From Hyperoodon ampullatus (lineage: Eukaryota > Chordata > Mammalia > Artiodactyla > Ziphiidae): a stretch of DNA of 64,000 bases. Positions 1 through 38,946 of the stretch are shown piece after piece. The DNA is taken from the NCBI GenBank assembly GCA_949752795.1, contig OX457061.1, forward strand, positions 46,532,338-46,596,337, in the 5' to 3' direction. Under the pieces are notes generated by a model. It ran no database searches. It saw only the letters and a list, made by a program, of their open reading frames with translations, and had not been told where the DNA came from. Position 1 is the first letter of the stretch, and the number at the start of each line of letters is the position of its first letter. A program made the translations under genes and the position numbers.

Positions 1-110
1 CCATCCTCATAGGGTTGTTTTGAGGAGTAAATGAATCCAAAATGCTTAGAACAGTACCTGATATATAGTGAACACATAGTAAACATTGGTTATTATTTTT
101 TGATTATTAT
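1..110 (+). repeat. MIR SINE, 3' part
   Basis: The window opens in the 3' half of a MIR element: a 'tcatagggttgttttgagga' type core followed by the 'agaacagtacctgatatatagt' tail that ends these elements. It lies in SMU1 intron 1. Old and diverged, boundaries approximate. Confidence 0.6.
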
Positions 111-17975
<17,865 letters not shown>

Positions 17976-18400
17976 TTCAACTTTTTAAACTAGCTTGAGA
18001 GCATGTACTTAAAATGAAGACTTATTCATGTGTTGCTTTTTTTTTTTTTTTAGGCCAGCTTTTCTAAGTAAATTGTCTGAATTAGGCACAAGAATAATTT
18101 TGTGAAAACTCATGTTTTAAGTAGCAGTTACTCTTTTTTATATATTTTCAAGGTATTCGCGTATCTCTTTCTAACTGGGGCAGTCACTTAATGTTTTCAA
18201 TAGTCTTTTACCTGGAGAGTGAAATACCGATATTTCTAGGGAAAAACTGTACTCCTTTGATTATTTGAAATGCTGATTAAAACGGGCCTCCTGCAGTAAA
18301 ACTTGTAAATAAGGAACTATCCCAAATTCAGTAGCTGTTTACTGTTCCATCTTTTTTTTTTTTAAGATGTTAATAAACTTTACACCTTTCTGGAGGCTTT
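17976..18400 (+). other. SMU1: SMU1 3'UTR (proximal)
   Basis: AT-rich sequence from the stop codon to the first strong poly(A) signal. A longer 3'UTR using later signals is possible and cannot be excluded from sequence. Confidence 0.65.
18372..18377 (+). terminator. SMU1: SMU1 poly(A) signal
   Basis: Canonical AATAAA 397 bases after the stop codon, followed within 30 bases by the T/GT-rich element 'ggctttgtttttaaatgtaa'. Cleavage expected near 18,395. Confidence 0.7.
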
Positions 18401-21400
18401 GTTTTTAAATGTAAGTGCTCATCTAGTTAACATTTACTTAGAATCAGATGAAGAGGGTGGGACACTACATTATTATTCCTGAATCTTAACTACAGCCGGA
18501 AGTCAATTCCTGGGTAGGACAGACTGAATGTAAAGTCAGGTGTCACATAGGATCTCATTTCACTGCCCTCCCCCAGGCATTCATTTTTCTTAGCTGTGCC
18601 TTTTCCAGGGAATATCGTCTTCATTTTATGGATAGAGCTAGTTGCAGGGTACATTATATGAGAATTCAGTTTTGGCATATTTGGAAATGCATGTGGGTGT
18701 CTCTTTTCTGTTTCAACCAAAGATGTATATGGAATGCCTATGTTGACGTGTGAAGGTACTATGCTAGGTACCATTTCAAGAAAGTGAGCTTGTTTGCTTG
18801 TGTGGGCCTTTTATGCCCCCTTTTAATTTTCCCAATTAGTAGGTACAAACAAGTGGGGAAAGTTTTGTATAGTCTTATAAACCTTTGTCACTTGAAATAT
18901 AGCCTGATCCTGTATTTGCGATCAGCTAGCTGTGCCTAGCACATAAAAATGCTTAATATCGATCGGCTGAATAATTCTTAGCAGCACTATGAAATCCATC
19001 TTTCCCAGTCATATTCCCAAAACTGTCTTTCTGCCACAAAACCTGCAGCTTTTTCACAGAATGTCATTTGCTGCCGATTCGAGAGTTGAATAGCTGTGAG
19101 TCTATATGAATGTAGGCTGCCATTCCTCCCAGTGAAGAGGCTTTCACTTAAGTAAAAAAAGTTTAAGGTGCAAAGAGCTTATACTAAAATTCCTTAGAAA
19201 AATCTTCAAGAAACTGGAGTTGTGATTTAGCGCATGACCTCGTGAACTGGCAGTTGTGAGATGCACTTTGTGCCAAGGCTCATGGAGAGCAAGAATCTTT
19301 TCAGCACATGTACACTTAATTCTTTCTAGGAATTTTTAGCAAACAAACCCCTCTTCTGCTCCTGCACCTAGTGCTCAGGATGGTTAAAAACACTAGTTTC
19401 TGTCACAGCATAGGGGAGAAAAACAAGTTAACAGGGTTAATTAAAATAGTGGGATAACTGAAAATCTGGAGTTGTTTTTCTGATGATCCGGACCTAATGG
19501 GTTAGGAAAGGCTTTCTGGAGTTGACCATAAAAGGACCAACAGGAGCTGAAGGTAAAGGGCTTTGGTGATCCTAGGAGCACTGCAGTGTGCCATAGCTGC
19601 AAGCATGTGCCAGACATATGGTAGGGTCTGGGGAGGCCAGGCAAAGAGGAGAGGACTGGACTGAGAGCCAATTAAGTATATTTTCTTTTTTAATGAAGTA
19701 GTGCATTGGTGTAACAAGTAAACAAAAAATGGGGGAAAAAATGAATTTTCTGCTTTTCCCAGGTCACCCATGTTTGTGTATCTGCCCACAACTTCATTTT
19801 GCACAAACCTAAGAAGTGTTGTTTTGTTTAAAAGTGGAAATGAGCTTCCCTTACTCCACGCCTAGTTTTTTTTCCTTTTAGCCCCCATGGCCATCTCCAG
19901 TACAAAAGGCGGCGGGAGCCCCGGGGTAAGAGGCAGAGGTGGGAGAAGGGCTGTCTGGCTCCTGGACACCATGGCAACTGCCCAACACTTCCACTCTGGG
20001 AGAAGTGGTGGAGGGTGTGCTGCCCAAACTCTGGGGTGGGGTGCGCCGGGTTTGGTGTGGCTGTGCAGCAGAGGAACGCGGCAGGCATCCTGAGCCCTTG
20101 CCCCCCCGCCCCCCTTGGTTCTTAAGACAGCTGCTCTGTTGCTGAAGCCCACCCATGCAAGTGGGCTGCAAGTATTTAACTGATACTCCTCTAGCACTTA
20201 AAACTCAAAATACATGGCATTAAAGTTACCGTGAGTTGTCCCATCCCCCATTGAGCTGCTGAATGACTGGAAAACACTGAATGACCTGGTATTCCACACC
20301 AAAAAAAATTTTTTTTTCTTTTAAATACAAGTCTCAGGTACAACTCAGTGTGTTCTCCACTAGTTATTTTTTGGCTTGTATTACTACCATTAATAGCATT
20401 TATTGAGCCCTTCCTTACTATGTAAGCAGCGTTATTTAATTCTCAGAACTGCTTTATGAGCTCCAGCCTATTCTGAGTCCTATCACATGAAACAGATTCC
20501 AAGATTCCATACATTGCTCCTGGAGTGCAGCTGACTGAGGTGGGATTCTAAAACTCAATTTCTTTACTCTTTGAAAGTCAGTTTTTCCACATTCTGTTAA
20601 GACTTACTGAAACCCCACAAAGGCAGACATGAGTAGAAAGAGCACCGAATTACAAGAATCTGGATTCCAGTCTTGCTGTCATTTCTTTTACGTGGGCCAA
20701 GTCACCTGGTAACTTGTTTGAATGGCAAGTCTCTCAGGTCCTACCCTAGGCCTACAGAATCCAAGTCCAGTGGGGCTCAGCAAGCATGCTCAGATTTGAG
20801 AACCAGTAAGTAGAAGAGGTCATTTTCATCAACTGTAAGGTAGGTGTTTCAATTCTTGTTCTGTTGGTCTCAGAAGGTTGCGTCGATAACCAAATTAAGT
20901 GATAAAGGTACAAGACTTCAGAAACCCTTGAAAGAGCATCTTTACTGCTATAACTTGCTAGCATTTTTCATTCACTGTGCTTTTAGAGCCTATGCTTCAT
21001 TTTCCCACAGTACTTCAAAAGAGAGGAAATTACCATAGTGTATGTCTAAGATGGGAAGCAGCCTTGGTCTGAAACAAACTTGCAGTAGTTAAGGGCTGCC
21101 ATTGTTTGACCCTCCACAGCAATTCTAACAATGAATGGCATTACTGTTCTGGTGATTAATATAACTATGTCCCCATGGTGCTGGTGTAGAGCCTTGGCTA
21201 TATGTAACCATCCTTTTGCTTAGGCTACACCCAGTTCAACTACACCAAAATACCCAGAGGGTGAGACTCAAATCATGTTTTAAAGCTTCCGAGGTAACTC
21301 CAATTACAGCCAAGGTTGAGAGGCAGTAGTATATGGAGAAAAAATGTGATGCTAATTTCACAAGGGAAAATCTGCCACCGTGTTCCACTAGGACCCTCAT

Positions 21401-22290
21401 GGGACATAATCAGCTTCTATTTTTATTCCCTCCAAGTATGAACAGACAGGGGAGGCATCACAAAGCATTAGTGCTGGGGCGATGGAACTACACACTTCCA
21501 TGGATGCACTTGTATTTCTGTGATGACCTTGGCCAGAGTTCTAACAAGAATTTTTTTTTTTTAAAATACAGAATACAAACTTGTCAGTTTCTGCCTCTCC
21601 AGGTTGTAACTATTTTCTTCTTCTATCTTAAGGATTTTTTTTTTTTTTTTACTGTGGTGAAACAAAAGTAAAGCTTACTCTCAACCATTTAAGTATACAA
21701 TTCAGTAGCATTAATTATATTAACTCTTGTGCAACCATCACTTTCAAAACTTTCATCACCCCAAACAAGAACAATTAAGCACACACTAACTTACCGTTCC
21801 TCTTCCTCCCAGCCCTTGGTAATCTGTGCCTCTATGAATTTGCCTAAATATTTCATATAAATGAAGTCCTTTTCTGTCATACATACAAATAACACATTTT
21901 GTTTATCCATCTGTTAAGACACATGGCTTGTTTCCTCTTCTGCTATTGTGAATAATGATACGATAAACATTGGCACACAATGTTTCTGAGTCAAGGAATG
22001 GAAGTACCGGGTCATACGGTGAATTCCACGTTTGGCTTTTTGAGGAGCTGCTTACAGAAACTGCACTGTTCTACATTTTCACCAACAAGGTACACGGTTC
22101 TAGTTTCTCCATATTCTCACTTGTTTCCACCATTTGGGATTAGATTTTGGACTACTAGGTGTGAAGTTCTGTATCTCACTGTGATTTTCATTTTATTTCC
22201 CTCATGACTAATAATATTGAAAACCTCAGTAAGGATTTTTTTAATTTTTAAAATGTCTGAAAGTATTCTTAAATGTGTTACAATATAAGT
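18401..22290. other. Convergent SMU1-DNAJA1 interval
   Basis: No gene found. It holds a GC-rich patch at 19,880-20,130 (C-run, no convincing ORF), MIR- or MER5-like scraps at 20,380-20,470 and 20,695-20,810, poly-T runs and an L1 remnant at 21,650-22,225. Extended 3'UTRs of either flanking gene may run into it. Confidence 0.5.
21650..22225 (-). mobile_element. L1 ORF2/3'UTR fragment, antisense
   Basis: Opens on a T run, then 'aaccatttaagtatacaatt', 'gcttgtttcctcttctgcta' and 'cattttcaccaacaaggtac', typical of L1 read backwards. Decayed, no ORF. Confidence 0.6.
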
Positions 22291-22296
22291 TTATTG
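22291..22296 (-). terminator. DNAJA1: Distal DNAJA1 poly(A) signal candidate
   Basis: AATAAA on the minus strand about 1.6 kb past the DNAJA1 stop. The 22,660-23,870 stretch between is free of recognisable repeats, as expected for a long 3'UTR. Use is inferred. Confidence 0.35.
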
Positions 22297-23728
22297 TAGA
22301 ATTTAGACTCTCAATATAAATCCAGTGAAAACTAAAATGTGTTGAACCATTATGTTTAGTATTTTGGTTTGTTTTCCTTTCCTGGACACCTGCTTCACTA
22401 TCCAAATGAGAGTAGCTGTCTGGCCACAAATTAAAAAAGAACCCAAGAATGATGTGGAGAGGCTATCAATTAAAACTGTCACTATGACAAGAAACCTGAA
22501 GGTTTGGGAAATGATGCACTTTACACCAAGTTTCAGTCTCTTCTTTCTAACTCAAGTGTTCTGAGGGGAACTTAAGCTGTGGGTTACTTCCAGGTTAGAA
22601 ATGTTTTAAGCCTCCTGATTACAATGAGATACAGAATCTGAGCAGAATCAACAGTAAGCTCTCACATTCTCACTTCAGCGTTTGCAAAGATTTTAAAGCC
22701 CCCTTCTTTTGCTCATTACTCACCTCTCCACTTTCATTCCCCACCTTTGTTTAATATTAAACATTTAACTATGGTTAAATAGTATTTTTTGGTATTACTC
22801 ACTTTAGTTAAATGAAAAATTATGTATCTTAGTGAAAAGCCAATACTTCAACCTGGGAAAAAAAAGCCTGTGGTGACACATTGGACATGCTTTTGAATCA
22901 GTATATTAAGGAGACATTCATACATTTCAAGAATTGCTTAAATTCTGATATCCAGATTTAAGCTTGTGAACATATGACTTTAAACATACAATTAAAGCTA
23001 TTCATAATGTGCTATTCTACCAACATTAAATTACAGTTACTTTGGAGCATAAGTTAAATGGTTTAAAGTAAGTCTGTAACATACCTGCAAAACACCTTCC
23101 TAACTCATACATGCAAATTACTTCTCATCACTCTAACCTCTAAGTTACCCTGCTCCAGAAGTGACTACTCTAAGGCTTACTGTGGTCCAAAGAGAAGGAA
23201 GAAAAAAAAAAGTAACCAGGACCAATAGCTAGATATATTAAAAAAAGATGGCACAGCAGAAGGGAATGCAATTCTACAAGTGCAAGCCCTTAAGAAGCAG
23301 CATGTTATATGATAAACCCCTTCTTTAGAAAGGTATCATTTCTATCACTGATACCACAAGCTAAATTATATAGCATGCCATCTTCAAGTAACCGTTGAGG
23401 CAATAGAATAAATGCAGAGGCATCACAATGAATCCCACTTAATACCACTATACAGACCAACACTTCTCTACAAATTCTTTGTCTGACTGCCAGTTAAATA
23501 CAGTTTTAACTTCATAGCTTAACAATTAAGGGTCATACACTGAAGCCAATACATATACCTGGCATTTCAGTCTAAGCTATTCCATGTACATAGCTGAAAT
23601 CAATTACAAAGTATGGCCTAACAAATGCTAGGGGAAATTTTTTTAAGTAGTTTTTACAAGTATTAAACTTATCTTGCACACTGAAGTCATCATACATACA
23701 GGGCAAAGTCAGAGCTTTTATATTCGAG

Positions 23729-23734
23729 TTTATT
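23729..23734 (-). terminator. DNAJA1: Proximal DNAJA1 poly(A) signal
   Basis: AATAAA on the minus strand 142 bases after the DNAJA1 stop, with a GT-rich stretch (tgtatgtatgatgacttc) downstream. Would give a short 3'UTR. Confidence 0.55.
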
Positions 23735-23875
23735 CTTCATTTAACTTTTAAAACACTGCTATAGTTGAATATTAAAACAAACAATAGCAAGAAGTGAGCA
23801 TATTATGATTATAGTCCTTCACTCACCCACTACTGCAAATAAAATGCCAGCAGTGAGTGTTATTCACTGGCCCCA

Positions 23876-33455
<9,580 letters not shown>

Positions 33456-34211
33456 CTACAGCCTAAAATAAGAAAGTTCAATTTTAGCCAACTTTCAACT
33501 GGTAGTTTTAATTAATAAAATTTAGGCATAGAAATCTGTTCTCTGAGAAACCTGATTGTAAGAACACCACCTTCCCTAAATTTCACAGAGAAGGTAACAA
33601 TTCCTTTGGTAATTCAGCCATAAATTCTAAGACTATAAGTTAATAATTATCAGGGGATAATTCAAAAGCCTCCTATAGCAGCTGGTTCCCACTCTCCCAC
33701 CTGAAAGCTCCCATAATAACGCGACTATTGTCTGGATTTTTCCTGTTTCCCTTCCCAACCAGCGACAGAGGGCAGTAAAGAAGAGGAGCACTAAGAGGTT
33801 CAATCCACTGTCATTATTCTTGGTAAATCTGATAAATCATACACTTCCTAGAAAAGACATCTAGGCACAAGGCGGGGAGGCAGTGTTTTATGAAACTAAG
33901 AACACCAGCTCCAGAAAGCAAGCTCCCCTCCCCCTCAATCCTGAGGCTGTTTCTCAGTCACAGGACGTACAGCTCCTCTGCTTCGACCGCCGAACCTCCT
34001 TCGCCCCCACAAGCCAGCGTAGTTTACACGTTGTTAGGTTTTCCCCTGCACTCAATGCCGACCGTTAGGGGTTCCTTCCTTTCCCCTCCCACCCAGGATG
34101 AAAGGGGTGGGAGGCGGCCAGCACTCAACAAAGCGAAGGAGGAGACCCGAGAAGCGAACGCCGCAGCCTCCGCCCGGCTCCTCCCGCAGCCCCTCGCCCC
34201 CTAGCTCCTTC

Positions 34212-34223
34212 TGCGCGTGCGCA
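34212..34223 (-). promoter_or_regulatory. NRF1 palindromic site
   Basis: Minus strand TGCGCACGCGCA matches the NRF1 consensus YGCGCAYGCGCR at every position. Lies in DNAJA1 intron 1 within the CpG island. Confidence 0.6.
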
Positions 34224-34230
34224 CAGGGTC

Positions 34231-34259
34231 GCCCCCCCACCCCCCACCCCAGCCCGCCC
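34231..34259 (-). other. G-quadruplex-prone tract
   Basis: On the DNAJA1 coding strand four or more G-runs (G3, G4, G6, G7) are separated by one to four bases. Lies about 300 bases into intron 1. Confidence 0.55.
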
Positions 34260-34561
34260 GCCAGCCAGCGAGCGCGGGCGGAGGGAAAGACGGAGGCGGA
34301 AGGTCCTTGGAGACCCCTGGCTAGATAGATAGGGCGTGGAGAAAGCTCCAGGAAGGGTCTCGGGCCCACTCGCTGCACGCCGGCGAGGGGTGCCGGGGTA
34401 CCCCCACCAGCCCTCCAGAAGGAGAATCGTGGGTACAGGAATCGACAACCCTCCCGCCCACGAGGAGCCAACCGCCTCCCGACCGCGGCTCCATCCGGCT
34501 TCCCGGCGCAGCCAACGGCGCCAGCCTTGGGACGAGGTGAAGCCCGAAGGCTGAAGCTCAC

Positions 34562-34668
34562 CGGTGAGAGGGCCGATGCCGGTGTGGGGGAGCGGAAAGG
34601 AGCGCGTTGCCGTGCGCAGCTCGGGCAACCGCCACTCCTCAGCCGTTTCCCCGAGCGTTCTGGAAAGT
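34562..34668 (-). other. DNAJA1: DNAJA1 exon 1 (5'UTR)
   Basis: Non-coding first exon inferred from the donor CCG|gtgagc at its 3' end and the TATA box ~30 bases ahead of its expected start. Splices to 33,462, upstream of the ATG. Start position approximate. Confidence 0.7.
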
Positions 34669-34671
34669 TCC
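34657..34671. promoter_or_regulatory. DNAJA1: Heat-shock element (perfect)
   Basis: TTC-TG-GAA-AG-TTC on the plus strand: three perfect inverted nGAAn units, the HSF1 trimer site. It overlaps the predicted DNAJA1 start, just downstream of the TATA box. Confidence 0.75.
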
Positions 34672-34695
34672 GCCTGGAGCGCCGCAGCCGTTGTC

Positions 34696-34702
34696 TTTTA
34701 TA
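34696..34702 (-). promoter_or_regulatory. DNAJA1: DNAJA1 TATA box
   Basis: Minus-strand TATAAAA set in GC-rich sequence; transcription expected to start about 30 bases on, near 34,668. Confidence 0.75.
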
Positions 34703-34725
34703 GCCGAGCGGAGGCGCGTCACCCG

Positions 34726-34733
34726 CCGGAAGT
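34726..34733 (+). promoter_or_regulatory. ETS/GABP site
   Basis: CCGGAAGT, the high-affinity ETS sequence of housekeeping promoters, 25 bases upstream of the TATA box. Confidence 0.5.
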
Positions 34734-34765
34734 CCCGCCCTTCCCGCCGCTGCCACCGCCCCGCG

Positions 34766-34779
34766 GTTGCCTGGGCAAC
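34766..34779. promoter_or_regulatory. RFX X-box palindrome
   Basis: GTTGCCTGGGCAAC is an exact inverted repeat around a two-base spacer and fits the RFX X-box (GTNRCC-N-RGYAAC). Confidence 0.65.
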
Positions 34780-34838
34780 GGCGCGGGGGCGTTCGGGCTG
34801 GGAGGGGCTGTGCGCAAGCTTGGGTCTCTGGCGTTTGT

Positions 34839-34853
34839 GGAACTTTCTGGAGC
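34839..34853. promoter_or_regulatory. DNAJA1: Second heat-shock element
   Basis: GAA-CT-TTC-TG-GAG: two perfect units and one with a single mismatch, about 140 bases upstream of the TATA box. Confidence 0.6.
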
Positions 34854-35399
34854 CCTTTCATCCAGCCAGTGAGTGAGAGAGTGCAGAAGTCTCGAGCGGG
34901 AACGGGGATTACCTAAGAGCGCTGCAATTTTGGGTCAGCAAGGGATTCCAAAATCTGTGGGGCCGCCGCCGCTTGCGGGAGCGCGGAAGACTCGGGAACT
35001 GGGCCCCGGACAGGGGCTGTGCGCTGAACGGGAACCTCTCAGAACAAAGCCTTTTGCCGCACCTCTTCCCCGCTAGCGCCTCGTTCACCTCTTTCGGCGT
35101 CTCTAACCGGCTTAGTTTTTTAGTCTTGAGATTCTGGGAAGCTGCCGAGCACGAAATGCTGAGCAAGACGGGCCTGGGCCCCAGAGCAATCACCCACGCA
35201 GTCCAAGGCCTCGTAATTCACCAAACTGCGAAGTTGGAAGAGCTCTTAGTTCAAGTCCAGACCCGTATATACACGTTATTTGCTTTGGGCCTTGCCATAC
35301 GTCGGGCTCAGGCGGCGCTCAATGGGGAAGCGTTTGCATTACCTTGGTGCAAACCGTGGGCCTTGTAGTCTCTCTGGCCAGGCGTTCACCGGGTTTGGC

Positions 35400-36088
35400 T
35401 AGCGGGGGACACAGTAACACCAGGAGTGGCTAACTGGCAAATAGTTTTAATTATTTGACCTAACGTTTAAGTCCTACTAGTCTATGAATCTGGATCTAGA
35501 GTCTGCAGAATGAGTCCTTCAGGCTTTCAGATGTTGAGTTCGGGACATAATGGAAGATGGGGTCTGTCTTCCTTATTCAATAACAAAACAAACACAGGAG
35601 GACTTAGCACCAAGGAAGATGGAGATGCAACGCTGGAAAATCCTGGTTCACTCAGACTTTAGTAGGGAGACAGGCAATTCAGAGAACTGTAGGGGAATCC
35701 TGTTAATCTGATGGAACAGGGAAAGCTTCTCTGGGAAAGTGGCAGTTGAGCTGAGTTGTGAAGAAAGAAGAGTATTCCCAGCAAGGACAAAGTGCAAGGG
35801 AAGGCTATGATTAAGGTGTGAAAGAATATGATGTTTTTAGGAAATTGCAGGTACTTGAATATAGCCAGAGCTGAGAGCTGGAGTGACGGAAGGTGAGGCT
35901 TCAGAGCTAGTTGGCAAACACCTGTTGGTGTATGTTACTAAACTAAGAATTTTGAACTTTACCCTGGAGGCATCCCATACTTATCAGTTCAGCCTTATCT
36001 CTTTAAATTGTAGCTTTCTGCATTTTCCCAAATGCACTTTTTCACCTGTTTGTGCTTGTGGTACGGCTGAGAAACACCTAACGTTTCT
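35400..36088. other. Intergenic, old unclassified repeat
   Basis: No gene. 35,580-35,870 reads like an ancient LINE-type repeat ('ggaagatggagatgcaacgc', 'gtggcagttgagctgagttg'); similar text recurs at 40,550-41,300 and 43,820-44,120. Confidence 0.35.
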
Positions 36089-36390
36089 TTTTGTTTTTTT
36101 TTAAATTTTATGTATTTTTGCTGCGTCGGGTCTTCGTTGCTGCACGCAGGCGTTCTTTAGTTGTGGCGAGCAGGGGCTGCTCACTGCGGTGGTTTGTTGC
36201 GGAGGCCGGGCTCTAGGCGTGCAGGCTTCAGTAGTTGTGGCTCGTGGGCTCTAGACCGCAGGCTCAGTAGTTGTGGTGCACGGGCTTAGTTGATCCGTGG
36301 CATGTGAGGTCTTCCCGGACTCGGGGCTCGAAACTGTGTTTCCTGAGTTGGCAGGTGAATTCTTAACCACTGTGCCACTAGGGAAGTCCA
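36089..36390 (-). mobile_element. CHR-type SINE, long class
   Basis: Reverse copy, relatively diverged. Target duplications 36,075-36,088 and 36,391-36,404 (cacctaacgtttct / cacctaatgtttct). Confidence 0.88.
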
Positions 36391-36404
36391 CACCTAATGT
36401 TTCT

Positions 36405-37630
36405 AATCTTAGATGTTACCTTCTCAATTATCACCTCAGGTATAAAGGATTTTGTTTTGTTTTCTTAATTTTCAGTCACTAAAACTCCAATGCTGCCAGG
36501 CAGCGAGCTAGGGCTTGATAATATAAAAATCACGTAAGTCGTTTTCCCTGCCCTCAAGGATAAATGTTGACAAAAGAAGAGTATTGGGGTGCCAAGTAGT
36601 GGGAAACTTGCACCATCCAGATGAGTATCCCAGGCGGAGAGACCAACAGTTGTGAAAACATGAACAATTAAAAGAGAACAGTAAACAAACAGCTAATAAA
36701 TATCGTCCATGTGTTATGTAGGCTTTGAAGTCCTCAAGTCCCTACTTTAGTGTAATGTGAACTGTGCGTTTGTGAGTCTAACATTGGTTAAGCATATGAA
36801 ATAAGCATCAGTATGGTGTATATCAAATCACTTCAACGGAGAGTTTCCACAATAAATATTACCATGGCTAGTGTTTCTCAAGTATTACCATGTTTAGTGT
36901 TTCTTTTTGCCTGAGGAACCCAACTGAAATTCCCACACGTTTTAGAAAGATGAAAGTATTATACAAACATGAAGATACCGTCTTGAGACTGAAACATTAA
37001 GACTATGAAATATGATATTGAAAATACTTTTAAAATCTGCAAGCTCTTTAAGCTTAATTCCTTTTTTCCAGTTATATATATATTTCAGATTATTTTCGAG
37101 TATAGATTATTACAAGTTAATTCTTTATTAAGAATAAAATAAAGGGCATAAAATTTGGTTAAAAAAGAAAACTATGTACTCATTTGCTTGTATGTGCGTA
37201 GAATATTTCAGAAAGATACCCCAAAACTAGTAATATGGTTGCCTGTGGAGAGAGCTAGCTGCTAGGGGGAGGCAGATGGGAGGAGGAAATTTCACAATAT
37301 ACCTGTTTGTAATTTTGGAATATTTAATCCATTTGAATGCAATACTTATTTAAAAAATTAAACTTAAAAATGTATAAAATTCCCTCCTCCCAATTCAAGC
37401 TTTGAACTAGTAACTCATCACTCCAGAAGCAAGTTAGGTGATTTTTAGTTGCCTTAAAAAACATCATTACGTATGTTCTGTTTGACGGTTTTTCCTTCAT
37501 AGAAGCGTATGTAAGTGGTGCTGAAAATATGTGCTGCTAAATATCCTGGTTTTTCAGTAATAGAAGTTAACACTTTTAAGAAGCATTATTTACGTAAAAT
37601 ACAAAAAGATTAGCAGTAATTTAGAATGTG
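36405..37630. other. Intergenic AT-rich stretch
   Basis: I see no gene, RNA or clear repeat here beyond short AT runs. Confidence 0.4.
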
Positions 37631-37639
37631 ATCTTTTTT

Positions 37640-38935
37640 GGTGCAGAAATAAGATCATATTATATACATGCTGTTTGCAATTTGCCCTTTTGGCTTAATT
37701 TATTGTCATCTTACCATGTTAGGATAAATAGTCTAGCTTATTATTTTTAACGAGTTTATAGTGTATAGCATGCAGGCACTATATTTAACCATTCCCCTAT
37801 TGAGCATTTTGGTAGTTTCCACTGTTTCATGGACAATGTTGCTGAGATATTCTCAAATAACAGCTTTGGGCACTCATGAAAGTATTTCTGTAAGACAGGC
37901 ATCTGGAACTGAAATTGCTGTGTCAATGTGAATGCAAATTTAAAATTGAGTAAATAACTTTGCATATCAGTTTGTACCCCTGTCAGCAGTGTATGAGTGG
38001 ACCTTGCCAATGTGAGTTCTGTCTTTTTTTTTTTTTTTGTCTTGTCTAACCTTAAAGGTTAAAAAGTGATATCTATTGTTTTAATTTGACTTTTTTGAAT
38101 TGTGTGGTTAGCATCTTTTAAATGTTTACTGACTCTTCTTCTGTCACCCTGTCTGTTCCTCTCATTTGACCATTTTTCTGTGGTGTCCCTCCACTGTTTT
38201 AATATATAATAGCACCTTTATCTGTGATAGTAGGTGTTAATGTGTCGTGTGTTGCGGTTATTTTCTCTAGTGTTTTGTAGCTTTTGACTATATCTATATG
38301 TGTATATATTTGGACCATATAAAGTTTAAAATTTTTATGTAGATAAGTTTCAACTTTTTCTTTTGACTTCTTATTTCTTTTCTTCTCCTCTCTTCTTTTC
38401 CCCTCCTACTTCTCCTTCATTTGCTATGTTTAAAAGACTTCACCAATCCACCATTATATATTCTCCCAGGTGTTCTTCTAGCACTTTCATCATTTCATTT
38501 TTCATATTTAAATCTTTATTCCACCTAGAAGGTCTTTTGGTGAAAGGACTGAGGGTTATTTGTAATTAACTGAGCTTTATCTTTCTGCAGATGGTGAGCT
38601 AGTTTGTCTAAATATTTTAATACTCTTTCTCCTAACTCATGTGAGATGCCACTTTTATTGTGTACTAAATTTACTTAAATTTAATGTCTGGTAGGCCTCT
38701 TTCTCCTTCTTTTTACAATTTTCCTGGCATTTTCTAGTATTTTTCTTCTTCCCGATGAGCTTAAGAATGTTTCTGGCAGATTACCCAAGATCCCAACGTG
38801 ATTTTGATTGTCATTACAGTGCTTTTATATATCAGTCAGTTTGGGAAGAACCAGCATGTTTATAATGTTGAATCTTCCTCTGTAAACAAGTTATATTGTG
38901 CGTATAACTATATACTCATTTTCTTTATTGTGTTT
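37640..38935 (-). mobile_element. Old L1 fragment, antisense
   Basis: 'ttccactgtttcatggacaa', 'tatttaaatctttattccac' and 'ttacccaagatcccaacgtg' follow an L1 ORF2-to-3' region in reverse. Interrupted at its right end by the younger L1 below. Confidence 0.5.
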
Positions 38936-38946
38936 TATGCTTTTTT

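Larger units (their letters stand above)
34000..35350. promoter_or_regulatory. DNAJA1: CpG island at DNAJA1 5' end
   Basis: GC-rich, CpG-dense stretch around DNAJA1 exon 1, in contrast to AT-rich flanks. Contains the TATA box, heat-shock elements, X-box, ETS and NRF1 sites listed separately. Long ORFs here are a by-product of few AT-rich stop codons. Confidence 0.85.

Noticed and set aside
19860..20200. GC-rich patch with overlapping open frames on both strands
   Set aside because: Compositional open frames without domain, splice signals or promoter motifs.
18401..23728. An extra gene between SMU1 and DNAJA1
   Set aside because: No exon-like conserved frame was found; the interval is short and convergent, with an L1 remnant.
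34052..34861. 269-codon minus-strand open frame across the DNAJA1 promoter
   Set aside because: It runs through promoter, exon 1 and intron 1 of a CpG island, has low-complexity Pro/Arg/Gly composition and no domain. GC-rich DNA lacks stop codons.
34973..35368. 131-codon plus-strand open frame upstream of DNAJA1
   Set aside because: Same CpG-island cause; no recognisable protein similarity and no splice support.
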